Shown here one piece after another: positions 1 through 5,870 of a DNA stretch of 21,451 nucleotides. A program made the position numbers and the translations under genes. The notes beneath the pieces were generated by a model, which ran no database searches, was not told the origin of the DNA, and saw nothing but the letters and a program-made list of their open reading frames with translations. The DNA comes from Candidatus Argoarchaeum ethanivorans. Lineage in GTDB: Archaea; Halobacteriota; Methanosarcinia; Methanosarcinales; EX4572-44. Where the stretch lies: the NCBI GenBank assembly GCA_905067535.1, contig CAJHIR010000006.1:1-21451 (forward strand), given 5' to 3'. Within the stretch, counting starts at the first letter, position 1. Every line of letters starts with the position of its first letter.

Positions 1-46
1 AGATAGAGTTTTAAATCAAAAAGCTAATTTGACGGCTTCGATAGTG

Positions 47-200
47 GCTACCAGACCACAAGACCTCCGTATCGCTTTGCGATGCGGAGATGCGTAGAAA
101 ATGGTTGTGAGATGGAGGCTACCAGACCACAAGACCTCCGTATCGCTTCGCGCGGAGATGCGTAGAAAATGGTTGTGAGATAGAAGCTACCAGACCACCC
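47..200. repeat. Tandem repeat, two units plus a partial third
   Basis: Unit 1 (47-117, 71 bp) and unit 2 (118-185, 68 bp) both begin GCTACCAGACCAC and end GTAGAAAATGGTTGTGAGAT plus a few bases. A third start (186-198) breaks off after the same 13 bases. Each unit carries an inverted repeat: in unit 1, CTCCGTATCGC and GCGATGCGGAG pair around a 3-base loop; unit 2 has a shortened loop side that removes three bases. No gene is visible in 1-209. The units abut with no spacer, so this is not a CRISPR array. Confidence 0.85.
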
Positions 201-201
201 T

Positions 202-209
202 AAAAATTT
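202..209. repeat. Target site duplication, left copy
   Basis: AAAAATTT directly precedes the left inverted repeat, and the same eight bases follow the right inverted repeat at 1306-1313. The length suits the IS1 family. Confidence 0.7.
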
Positions 210-233
210 GGTAGTGTCCTAAATTTCATGACC
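210..233. repeat. IS1-family left terminal inverted repeat
   Basis: GGTAGTGTCCTA is perfectly matched by the reverse complement of the right end, followed by a looser match ending TGACC. It lies downstream of the InsB stop codon. Confidence 0.9.
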
Positions 234-873
234 CACCCTTAAACATCAAAAATTCCCTCCACGTCCATGAATGATTGGTGATCCCTTCAGCCATACACGG
301 AGTCCTCTCGATGTTTCTGACCCCTTTGGGAGTTTCAATCGTAAGTGCCAAATGGGATCTAATAAGATTGGTGTAGCACTGGTAGAGGTCAAGGTGGTCG
401 TCCAGCATATTCTTGCATTTCGAAAAACAGAGACTTTTCCGGACCAATCTCGAGATTCCATGCCGCAGGGTAAGGTTATATCGTTCTACATACACCGTTT
501 CAATATCTCCAGCCTCTAAATCACCAAATATTATTGTTCTCGTCTTTCCAACAACTCTGCCTCTTTCCCGTTCCTTGACAAGCTGTCCGTAGTTGATTGT
601 GTCCGGATCGAAGTTCCCGAGTAGAGCTGTAGTATACTGATCATTACCATCGCTGACGAATGTAGCCTTATTATCAGTGTCAGGCACATTACCACAGCTT
701 TTTACCATTGCCATCAGTTTATTCGCAGTTCCCTGTACTCTTTTGCCCGTGTAATGGGCTAAATGGAGTTTTGTGTCAAATTTTATAGCTGTATATATCC
801 AGCAGTCGCCATGTTTATCTGATCCAACATCTCCCTGTTCAATTTTCTTTTGTTTTTTTTGACGAATGACCAC
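226..873 (-). CDS. IS1-family InsB-like catalytic frame
   Basis: This downstream frame supplies the rest of the IS1 DDE transposase and is expected to be made only as an InsAB fusion. The first catalytic Asp comes from InsA (VDEMWSFV). Here are the second Asp in FVSDGNDQY and the Glu region ERYNLTLRHGISRLVRKSL followed by FSK, matching the InsB pattern with NLxLR, RLxRKS and FSKS. The apparent GTG start at 873 lies inside the insA overlap and has no convincing ribosome binding site, so independent initiation is unlikely. The frame is open to its stop just inside the left inverted repeat. Confidence 0.9.
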   Translation of the reverse strand: MVIRQKKQKKIEQGDVGSDKHGDCWIYTAIKFDTKLHLAHYTGKRVQGTANKLMAMVKSCGNVPDTDNKATFVSDGNDQYTTALLGNFDPDTINYGQLVKERERGRVVGKTRTIIFGDLEAGDIETVYVERYNLTLRHGISRLVRKSLCFSKCKNMLDDHLDLYQCYTNLIRSHLALTIETPKGVRNIERTPCMAEGITNHSWTWREFLMFKGGS

Positions 874-1250
874 ATTTCATCCACCTGTATCCGGGTCAAT
901 CCCACGTTTTTTATCAATAAATCCGTTACTTCTCTTGCATGTCTTGCGAGATCTTCGATAACATTTGATATTGTGTCTCTGTGAATCCCTGTTATGCGTT
1001 CAATCGCTCTGGCGCCGTTTTTTTCGACGAGAAGCTTGCATATCATGATGATTTGTTCTTCTTTGAGGTGTCTGTTGTAGAATACCGTGCCTTTGGTCTC
1101 AGGAAATCTCACACCGCAAGTCTTGCATTTAAACATCTGGTTGCCTTTGGCGTTGAATCCCTTCTTAATGATGTGTCCTGTGTTTTTCTTTCGGTAGTCC
1201 GGACAGTCCGGATTCAAACATGTCTGGTCATTTAGATTTGCCCTGGTCAT
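783..1250 (-). CDS. IS1-family InsA-like protein (zinc finger and HTH)
   Basis: This 155-residue protein is the upstream transposase frame of the IS1-family element. It has a zinc-finger pattern with Cys11, Cys16, Cys42 and Cys45 (CLNPDC, CKTC). A helix-turn-helix-like stretch follows at about 80-103 (RAIERITGIHRDTISNVIED). Near residue 114 it enters the catalytic domain with VDEMWSFV, the first Asp of the DDE triad. In IS1 the unshifted InsA product binds the ends and represses transposition, while the frameshifted InsAB fusion is the active transposase. The final 30 or so residues after the frameshift site are out-of-frame tail. The ATG start lies 55 bp inside the right inverted-repeat end. 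Confidence 0.9.
   Translation of the reverse strand: MTRANLNDQTCLNPDCPDYRKKNTGHIIKKGFNAKGNQMFKCKTCGVRFPETKGTVFYNRHLKEEQIIMICKLLVEKNGARAIERITGIHRDTISNVIEDLARHAREVTDLLIKNVGLTRIQVDEMWSFVKKNKRKLNREMLDQINMATAGYIQL
852..858 (-). promoter_or_regulatory. Programmed -1 ribosomal frameshift site A AAA AAC
   Basis: In the insA frame the codons read GTC AAA AAA AAC, so the last seven bases form the X XXY YYZ heptamer A AAA AAC in the right phase. Slipping back one base gives AAA AAA CAA AAG, which enters the InsB frame and joins VDEMWSFVKKN to QKKIEQGD. IS1 itself uses an A6C motif of this kind. I did not identify a stimulatory pseudoknot. Confidence 0.88.
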
Positions 1251-1281
1251 GGAATGTATTATGTGGTTTGGGGTTTATAAA

Positions 1282-1305
1282 GGTCACGGTTTATAGGACA
1301 CTACC
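1282..1305. repeat. IS1-family right terminal inverted repeat
   Basis: Reading inward on the minus strand it begins GGTAGTGTCCTATAAA. It lies upstream of InsA and probably overlaps or neighbours the transposase promoter. Confidence 0.9.
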
Positions 1306-1313
1306 AAAAATTT
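1306..1313. repeat. Target site duplication, right copy
   Basis: AAAAATTT directly follows the right inverted repeat and mirrors 202-209. The gene-free stretch that continues to 1477 is T-rich and holds nothing else that I can recognise. Confidence 0.7.
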
Positions 1314-1477
1314 TGCGTTTCCAACTTGATGGATATTTTTGTTCTATTGATGCTTCTTTGGTTTTGCCCTGAGAGGATATGTTTTCAAGCAGACCTGAAC
1401 TTTTTATCTGGTTTTTTGTGATTGCATGAGTTTGATCTTGTTAGAAAAGTTAATGGCTTGATCTGTATTACTGTTTT

Positions 1478-3358
1478 TCAGAGATGTCGTGGTTTGAATC
1501 TTAACAGTAGAAACACGATAATAATGCCTGACATAGCTCCAACACATCTAAAACATGGAATTTTTTTGTAAAGCAGGGACATGTACGTCTCTTGTTTTTT
1601 GACCTGTTTTTCAGGGGCAATCGTTTTATTCATGCTTTGATGAACAACCGTTGTAATATTGTAATTGGTAGTATTTACTGTCTTAACGCCTTTTGAATTC
1701 AGCACCATCGAGGTCTTTGCTATAGATTTAGCATAATTGTACTGGGTAAGTCTTCCATCAGGGTCTGCAAGTGTCTTTCCATATTCATAAGCACTGATGG
1801 CAAGTGTCGGCTTAACACCTTTTTGCTGTGCCTCCAGAATAGCATTTTTAGCCCCCTGCTCACTTTTTTGTACGCGTTCATCCCGATCCCCTGAACTCAT
1901 CATCCCGATAATCGTACTTGCACTCACTATGGCATGAATAGAATCAAAGAGAGACCCTGAATAATACCCTTTCTCAAATTGTATACGAGCATTAGTTAAG
2001 TCCTCGTCAGCACCCCAGTGCATGGTTTCATGAAAATTAGATTCACTGATCAGTGTGTGTGCATAAGTAGTCACAGACTGTGCCTGTGCTAAGTACCATG
2101 CAGCACGGTTACGCAGTTCTTCCTCTGGCACAACTACATCGGAACTGGTTAGTGTAAGCCACCACTGTGCTGTGCGAGCCCGCTCATTGGAAAATGCAAG
2201 AGTGCTTACATATTCTACTGGACTCGCGGCGTCTGCATGGTGCAACAACTGTCGCGCACGTGTAACTCTTGACTCTGCAGCTCCAATCGTCTCAGGGTCT
2301 CGCACCCCTAATTTTTTATACTGCTCTATATCTTTTTCTGAAGCATTAATCTGCCTTGCAACCATATTATGTATATCTATTGCGAATGCAGTCTTGTTGT
2401 CAGCTTGATCATATTCTTTATGCCAGCAAATGTCTCTAAGCGCTACCATTGCATTGAAATATAAGGATGTTGCAGCGTAGTAGTTTCCATCATCATACAT
2501 CTCATTTGCATGTTTTATCATATCGTCTGCATTTTTGAGCGTATCATCTTTTGCTACCATTTTTTCAGTCTTGCCATACATATTCAAAGCTTCTATCTTT
2601 AATGAAGCAGCAAGAGGCTCAAGCAATTTAACATAATCGCCGCTAATCACTTCACCATCAATATACCCAACGTCAACAGTATGCCCGGTTAATAGATAAA
2701 TGGCATCATAAATATCAGCGACTTCCTGCACCTCAACGCCAAGCTTCCTACCTTCTTCTACAAGGTCAACAACCACGGTCTTTTCCTCTATAAATGTAAA
2801 ACCAGGTCCACTCTTCTCGTTTTTTTTCGAAACCGTGAACTTGCGCTGTCCCTCAGGAATCAGAAAGAGCGTAATATTATTTTCTGAAGCAGCAGCGAGC
2901 TTGGCCTGGATTCCCCCGACAGGACCAATGGAATTGTCAGGACTGATTGTACCAGTCATCGCCACCCCATCCCTGATTGACCAGTTGTTAATCGCAGCAA
3001 CCGTTGCTACTGTTATCGCTGCACCAGCAGAGGGGCCTCCAATGATTGGGGAGGGAACAGCAATCACATAATAGAAGTCGTATTGTGTTTGATCAAGAGA
3101 CGTAATATCAGATGCAACCATTGCAGCAAGACGTGCAGAACCCTGCAAATCCACCTGCGCATACGGGCTTGTATCTACAAATACATGTCCGCTACCATTT
3201 TCTACAGCAACAAGAGCGCTTAAAAACACACCTCTTTCGCTGTCGCTGCTGATATAATCAGCAACAAGCGGGATTTTCACACCATCTTCAAGAGAGACAG
3301 CACCTGCTTGCACTACCAACAAACAAAACAGTAGGCTCAACAGAAAAACAGACCTCAT
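1478..3358 (-). CDS. Lon-like (S16) archaeal serine protease, COG1750 type, membrane-anchored
   Basis: This predicted protease has a Lon-type Ser/Lys catalytic domain without an ATPase domain. From the ATG chosen here (626 residues) there is an N-terminal signal peptide (MRSVFLLSLLFCLLVVQAGA). The protease core has the nucleophile Ser110 in GGPSAGAA and the general base Lys153 in GPVGGIQAKL. The 43-residue spacing equals that of the E. coli Lon dyad (Ser679/Lys722). A long mostly helical region with two similar segments (YYAATSLYFNAMVAL and YYSGSLFDSIHAIV) follows, then a C-terminal hydrophobic helix (SGIIIVFLLL) and a basic tail. The protease domain probably acts outside the membrane. The frame extends upstream to a GTG at 3406, but that codon lies in a hairpin and upstream of the likely TATA box, so ATG 3358 is preferred. 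The substrate is unknown. Confidence 0.85.
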   Translation of the reverse strand: MRSVFLLSLLFCLLVVQAGAVSLEDGVKIPLVADYISSDSERGVFLSALVAVENGSGHVFVDTSPYAQVDLQGSARLAAMVASDITSLDQTQYDFYYVIAVPSPIIGGPSAGAAITVATVAAINNWSIRDGVAMTGTISPDNSIGPVGGIQAKLAAASENNITLFLIPEGQRKFTVSKKNEKSGPGFTFIEEKTVVVDLVEEGRKLGVEVQEVADIYDAIYLLTGHTVDVGYIDGEVISGDYVKLLEPLAASLKIEALNMYGKTEKMVAKDDTLKNADDMIKHANEMYDDGNYYAATSLYFNAMVALRDICWHKEYDQADNKTAFAIDIHNMVARQINASEKDIEQYKKLGVRDPETIGAAESRVTRARQLLHHADAASPVEYVSTLAFSNERARTAQWWLTLTSSDVVVPEEELRNRAAWYLAQAQSVTTYAHTLISESNFHETMHWGADEDLTNARIQFEKGYYSGSLFDSIHAIVSASTIIGMMSSGDRDERVQKSEQGAKNAILEAQQKGVKPTLAISAYEYGKTLADPDGRLTQYNYAKSIAKTSMVLNSKGVKTVNTTNYNITTVVHQSMNKTIAPEKQVKKQETYMSLLYKKIPCFRCVGAMSGIIIVFLLLRFKPRHL

Positions 3359-3383
3359 TATACAATAACAATTATCTAAAAAA

Positions 3384-3398
3384 TTGATAAACCTTGCG
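3384..3398 (-). promoter_or_regulatory. Archaeal BRE/TATA promoter of the Lon-like protease gene
   Basis: The minus strand reads GCAAGG followed by TTTATCAA, a purine-rich BRE-like element and a TATA-like box. The box centre is about 30 bp upstream of the ATG at 3358, so transcription would start at or just before that codon. No Shine-Dalgarno motif is visible, which fits a leaderless or short-leader mRNA. Confidence 0.55.
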
Positions 3399-3400
3399 AT

Positions 3401-3421
3401 CTGCACAACTTCGTTGTGCAG
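3401..3421. repeat. Short perfect hairpin, copy 1 of 3
   Basis: Nine-base arms CTGCACAAC and GTTGTGCAG surround the loop TTC. The same arms recur at 11172-11192 and, with one mismatch, at 11216-11236. This copy lies just upstream of the protease promoter and is in opposite orientation to copy 3, judged by the loop. Confidence 0.8.
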
Positions 3422-3707
3422 AAAACAACGAGAGGGATATCTCTACACAGAACAAATAAAACAAAACCTTTATACGCCAAAAACGCTAACAATCCCAGTA
3501 TCCATTAAGTACAGGGTATAGTGACTTCGGGAGACTTATGCATTGGACGCGGAGGTTGGGATGGTCGTGTGGTTGAGGGGGTTTTGGGGTGGATTGATAC
3601 CGCAAGATAATGTTAAGTCGTCTGGAAAGACATTTCTGAGTTATGAAGCAAAGAATTTTGACATATTACGTTGTATTCCATAGAATCTTTGAATAATAGG
3701 TGATGTG
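3422..3707. other. Gene-free spacer with G-rich tract and possible plus-strand promoter
   Basis: About 285 bp separate the divergent protease gene and the gene at 3708. CCTTTATAC at 3467-3475 is a possible plus-strand TATA box; a transcript from it would have a leader of roughly 200 nt or could be a small RNA. The plus strand between about 3550 and 3596 is strikingly G-rich, with runs GGG, GGGGG and GGGG. I see no convincing open frame here. Confidence 0.4.
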
Positions 3708-4511
3708 ATGACAAATAAAGTAACTGTTCACAGGAATATATTTGATGAAGCTAATAAGTATCTACTTTCATTTGATCCTATTGATGAAAACATGCTTGAC
3801 AAGCACATTAATAGTTGGAAAGAATGCAAAAACCAATCCGTGCAAGATTTGTTATTGGGAATGTTAGAATCCGTTTCTAATAAACGAAACATGCAAAGTA
3901 CGATAGGTCCCATTGAAGAACTAAGACCATTTTTAGAAGACTTTAGCCCACCACAAATTATTGAGAAATATGATAACGATTGGGAGAAACTATTTACGAC
4001 GATTAAGAATAACTATGAACCCCATGGACGAATGACAATCGATAACCCCAGAAGTTACTGGGTTATCTTTTGCAAGTCGGTTTTTTCAGCATCACATTTC
4101 CTTTCACGATTTTCTAACTTGAAAGAGTTTGATAATTTTGTTTCGCAATTTTATCTGAACGAATATACTCGTGTTGCCCTTCCGCTTCTGCTCAAGGAGG
4201 AAGTATTTGGATTGGGGTTTGCTTTAGCTTGCGATTTTCTGAAAGAGAATGGTTATCCCAAATTTGTAAAACCAGATGTTCACATCAAAGCGATATTTCA
4301 CGGAATAGGCATAAGTAAATCCAATTCGGATTATGACGTTTTTAAAGATGTCATCAGATTTTCTGAAGATATTAATGAATTACCTTATTGTGTGGATAAG
4401 CTCTTTTGGCTAGTTGGAAGTGGTAACTTTTATCTGGATGATGTAAAAATCAACACAAATCGAGATGAATTTATTGAGAGGATTAAGCAGGGATTTAGAG
4501 ACGACTTATGA
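3708..4511 (+). CDS. Uncharacterised protein with HhH/DNA-glycosylase-like segment
   Basis: I do not recognise this 267-residue protein as a named family. It is soluble, with no signal peptide or membrane segment. From about 168 to 202 (numbered from the ATG) it reads GLGFALACDFLKENG, then VKPDVHIKAIFHGIGI. This resembles the helix-hairpin-helix plus catalytic-Asp arrangement of HhH-GPD base-excision glycosylases, in which a G-rich turn and a helix are followed by a D-x-H strand. A later LFWLVGSGNFYLDD segment is a further distinctive motif. The relation to glycosylases is pattern inference only. ATG 3708 is preferred over the adjacent GTG 3705 because AGGTGA at 3698-3703 is a good ribosome binding site. 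The base composition is AT-rich and it sits among toxin-antitoxin genes, so a role in defence or DNA repair is plausible but unproven. Confidence 0.7.
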   Translation: MTNKVTVHRNIFDEANKYLLSFDPIDENMLDKHINSWKECKNQSVQDLLLGMLESVSNKRNMQSTIGPIEELRPFLEDFSPPQIIEKYDNDWEKLFTTIKNNYEPHGRMTIDNPRSYWVIFCKSVFSASHFLSRFSNLKEFDNFVSQFYLNEYTRVALPLLLKEEVFGLGFALACDFLKENGYPKFVKPDVHIKAIFHGIGISKSNSDYDVFKDVIRFSEDINELPYCVDKLFWLVGSGNFYLDDVKINTNRDEFIERIKQGFRDDL

Positions 4512-4593
4512 TTCTATGGAGTATAATTAGAGTGTATTTGGGTTCAGATGCGCTAAAAACATTTTGATTATTACCAGAGATTGGGGGGACGAT

Positions 4594-4821
4594 ATGATGA
4601 AACAATTCAAAGTTGTGGTTGAGAAACATCCAGATGGTTGTGTGGCATATCCGCTTGGTCTCAAAGGCATCGTTGTTGGTGAAGGCGACACTTGTGAGGA
4701 TGCGTTAGCCGACGTCAAGTCTGCTATTCGCTTCCATATCGAGACTTTTGGCAAGGAGGTTCTTGAGATCGAGTCGCCTGTGCTTGAAGCCTTTGTGACA
4801 GAAGCGGGAGTGGCTATCTAA
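4594..4821 (+). CDS. hicB: HicB-family antitoxin (UPF0150), partner decayed
   Basis: This roughly 75-residue protein has the HicB fold pattern: KQFKVVVEKHPDGCVAYPLGLKG, then GEGDTCEDALADVKSAIRFHIETFG. The latter is the conserved turn plus amphipathic helix of HicB/UPF0150 proteins. HicB normally neutralises the mRNA-cleaving HicA toxin and often autoregulates its operon. The reading frame is open from 4564, but the paired ATGs at 4594 and 4597 follow a GGGGGG tract at 4583-4588 that can serve as ribosome binding site, so one of them is preferred. Its TAA stop overlaps by one base the ATG of a hicA remnant (TAATG), typical of a coupled toxin-antitoxin operon. With the toxin broken, this antitoxin may be an orphan. 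Confidence 0.85.
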   Translation: MMKQFKVVVEKHPDGCVAYPLGLKGIVVGEGDTCEDALADVKSAIRFHIETFGKEVLEIESPVLEAFVTEAGVAI

Positions 4822-4955
4822 TGCCAAAGTTTCCGGTTGACGCTCCCAGCTTCTGCACCCGGGGCAATCACCTTCGGTCACAATTTCGTGTGTGGAAATT
4901 AATTCTCGATTATGCAGTATCGAGTGCGTTAGCAAAAGAGATGAGTAAGAAGTAA
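4821..4955 (+). pseudogene. Decayed hicA toxin remnant
   Basis: The frame starts MPKFPVDAP, the characteristic opening of many HicA proteins found just after HicB. It then loses the normal sequence: SFCTRGNHL appears where HicA usually continues with a helix and the GNH/GSH catalytic motif, so about 20 residues seem deleted. Near the end another frame reads SRLCSIECVSKRDE before a stop, resembling the HicA ending of the type SxLxxICxxAGISRDEF. Together these suggest an internal deletion plus a frameshift. A 44-residue product (stop at 4953-4955) could still be made but should lack a complete toxin fold. Confidence 0.65.
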
Positions 4956-5037
4956 ACAATGATTGAAGTTCGATCAGAAGATATATGAATCAAGTTTTGA
5001 TATAAATTGATAAGCAAAATAAAGAGGGAATAAGATT

Positions 5038-5277
5038 ATGGAAGCAATCAAACAAATTGTGAGAATACCAAAAGACCATGAGATAAGAATGAAGATTCCT
5101 CAGTATGTGCCTGAAAATGAAATAATGGAAGTGATTTTAATCATCAAAAAAAGGCCAGATAGTTTCAAACAAAAAATTGAGGAGTTAAAAGAAGCAGTAA
5201 AAGATGATCTTTTCCTTGATGATCTTAGAGACGTGTCAGAAGATTTTAGAACTGTCGATTCAGAGGGGTGGGTATAA
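5038..5277 (+). CDS. Probable antitoxin of a MazF-type toxin
   Basis: This 79-residue protein sits 3 bp upstream of a MazF/PemK toxin gene, so it is probably the cognate antitoxin. The N-terminal half (KQIVRIPKDHEIRMKIPQYV, then NEIMEVILII) looks like a small beta-rich dimerisation or DNA-binding domain. The C-terminal half is charged and acidic (DDLFLDDLRDVSEDF) and ends DSEGWV, as expected for a flexible tail that wraps the toxin. GAGGG at 5024-5028 precedes the ATG at a suitable distance, and an AT-rich TATA-like GATATAAAT lies just upstream near 4998-5006. The assignment rests more on context than on a recognised family. Confidence 0.75.
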   Translation: MEAIKQIVRIPKDHEIRMKIPQYVPENEIMEVILIIKKRPDSFKQKIEELKEAVKDDLFLDDLRDVSEDFRTVDSEGWV

Positions 5278-5280
5278 AAA

Positions 5281-5631
5281 ATGAAGTATGGATGGCATAT
5301 ATTCATTGCTAATCTTGACCCGGTAATTGGTTCTGAACAGGGAAAAACCCGTCCTGTTCTTGTGATAAGCGGAGAAGAGATAAACCAAATTTTGCCGGTA
5401 GTGAATGTTCTACCTGTAACTTCAAAAAAACCGGGTAGGAGAATTTATCCTAACGAGGTTTTGATACCTGCTGAAATTGGAGGACTCGATAGGGAGTCTA
5501 TCGTGCTTTGTTATCAAATAAGAACACTTGATAAGAGACGTCTAATTAGAAAGATAGGTAGAATCGAAGATTTGGAAGTACAACAAAAAATAATTGATGC
5601 TTTATGTTTTCAATTAGGAATTATTATATAA
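5281..5631 (+). CDS. MazF/PemK-family mRNA interferase toxin
   Basis: This 116-residue protein is a typical MazF/PemK endoribonuclease, which cleaves mRNA at short sequence motifs when freed from its antitoxin. It opens with WHIFIANLDPVIGSEQGKTR and continues RPVLVIS, the conserved MazF core. Arg24 and Thr47 (in VLPVTSKK) fall where the catalytic Arg and Thr of B. subtilis MazF lie (positions 25 and 48). The sequence continues through GGLDRESIVLCYQIRTLDKRR, the usual MazF substrate-binding and dimer region. Length and motifs are complete, so it should be active. It is three bases downstream of its antitoxin gene and certainly co-transcribed with it. Confidence 0.92.
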   Translation: MKYGWHIFIANLDPVIGSEQGKTRPVLVISGEEINQILPVVNVLPVTSKKPGRRIYPNEVLIPAEIGGLDRESIVLCYQIRTLDKRRLIRKIGRIEDLEVQQKIIDALCFQLGIII

Positions 5632-5690
5632 GTCTGTGTTTCGCTAAACTCGCAAACTTCACAAACACCGAAACCGTTGTACATAACTAC

Positions 5691-5810
5691 ATGAAACAGG
5701 AGATCCGTAAAACAAATAACAACCAACACCCCTCGGATGCCCCGGAATTGATCAGGGGTGGCATGGTTGGGGCTGCCATCTTCACAGATTCTCGCGTGCC
5801 TAAAAATTAA
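5691..5810 (+). pseudogene. Possible scrap of an ASCH-domain gene
   Basis: A 39-codon frame reads MKQEIRKTNNN and later APELIRGGMVGAAIFTD. This is reminiscent of ASCH-domain proteins, where an E-x-R-K motif is followed by an RGGxxGxxxxxD strand. No complete domain fits here and there is no ribosome binding site before the ATG, so at best it is a fragment. The rest of 5632-5870 holds nothing else I recognise; CACCCCT and AGGGGTG inside this frame could form a loose stem. Confidence 0.2.
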
Positions 5811-5870
5811 GTTGCCGAGACAGCAGTAATCAAATAAATAATGAATCTTGATATAAAAAGCTCTGTCCTC

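Larger units (their letters stand above)
210..1305 (-). mobile_element. Complete IS1-family insertion sequence
   Basis: This 1,096-bp element is bounded by inverted repeats GGTAGTGTCCTA... at 210-233 and 1282-1305 (19 of 24 positions match when one is reverse-complemented). It is flanked by direct copies of AAAAATTT at 202-209 and 1306-1313, a likely 8-bp target duplication; IS1-family elements usually duplicate 8-9 bp. It encodes two overlapping reading frames on the minus strand that correspond to InsA and InsB, joined by a -1 frameshift site. Both frames are open and the ends and target duplication are intact, so the element is plausibly recent and active. The target sequence is A/T-rich, so a chance match of flanks is possible but unlikely next to intact ends. 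Confidence 0.93.

Noticed and set aside
47..200. CRISPR-like array
   Set aside because: Units are about 70 bp, directly abutting, with no unique spacers and no cas genes in the window.
3359..3406. N-terminal extension of the Lon-like protease to the GTG at 3406
   Set aside because: The extension precedes the signal peptide, starts inside a hairpin and lies upstream of the likely TATA box.
4705..4959. Minus-strand frame across the hicB/hicA region
   Set aside because: It is antisense to hicB and the hicA remnant and shows no recognisable motif.
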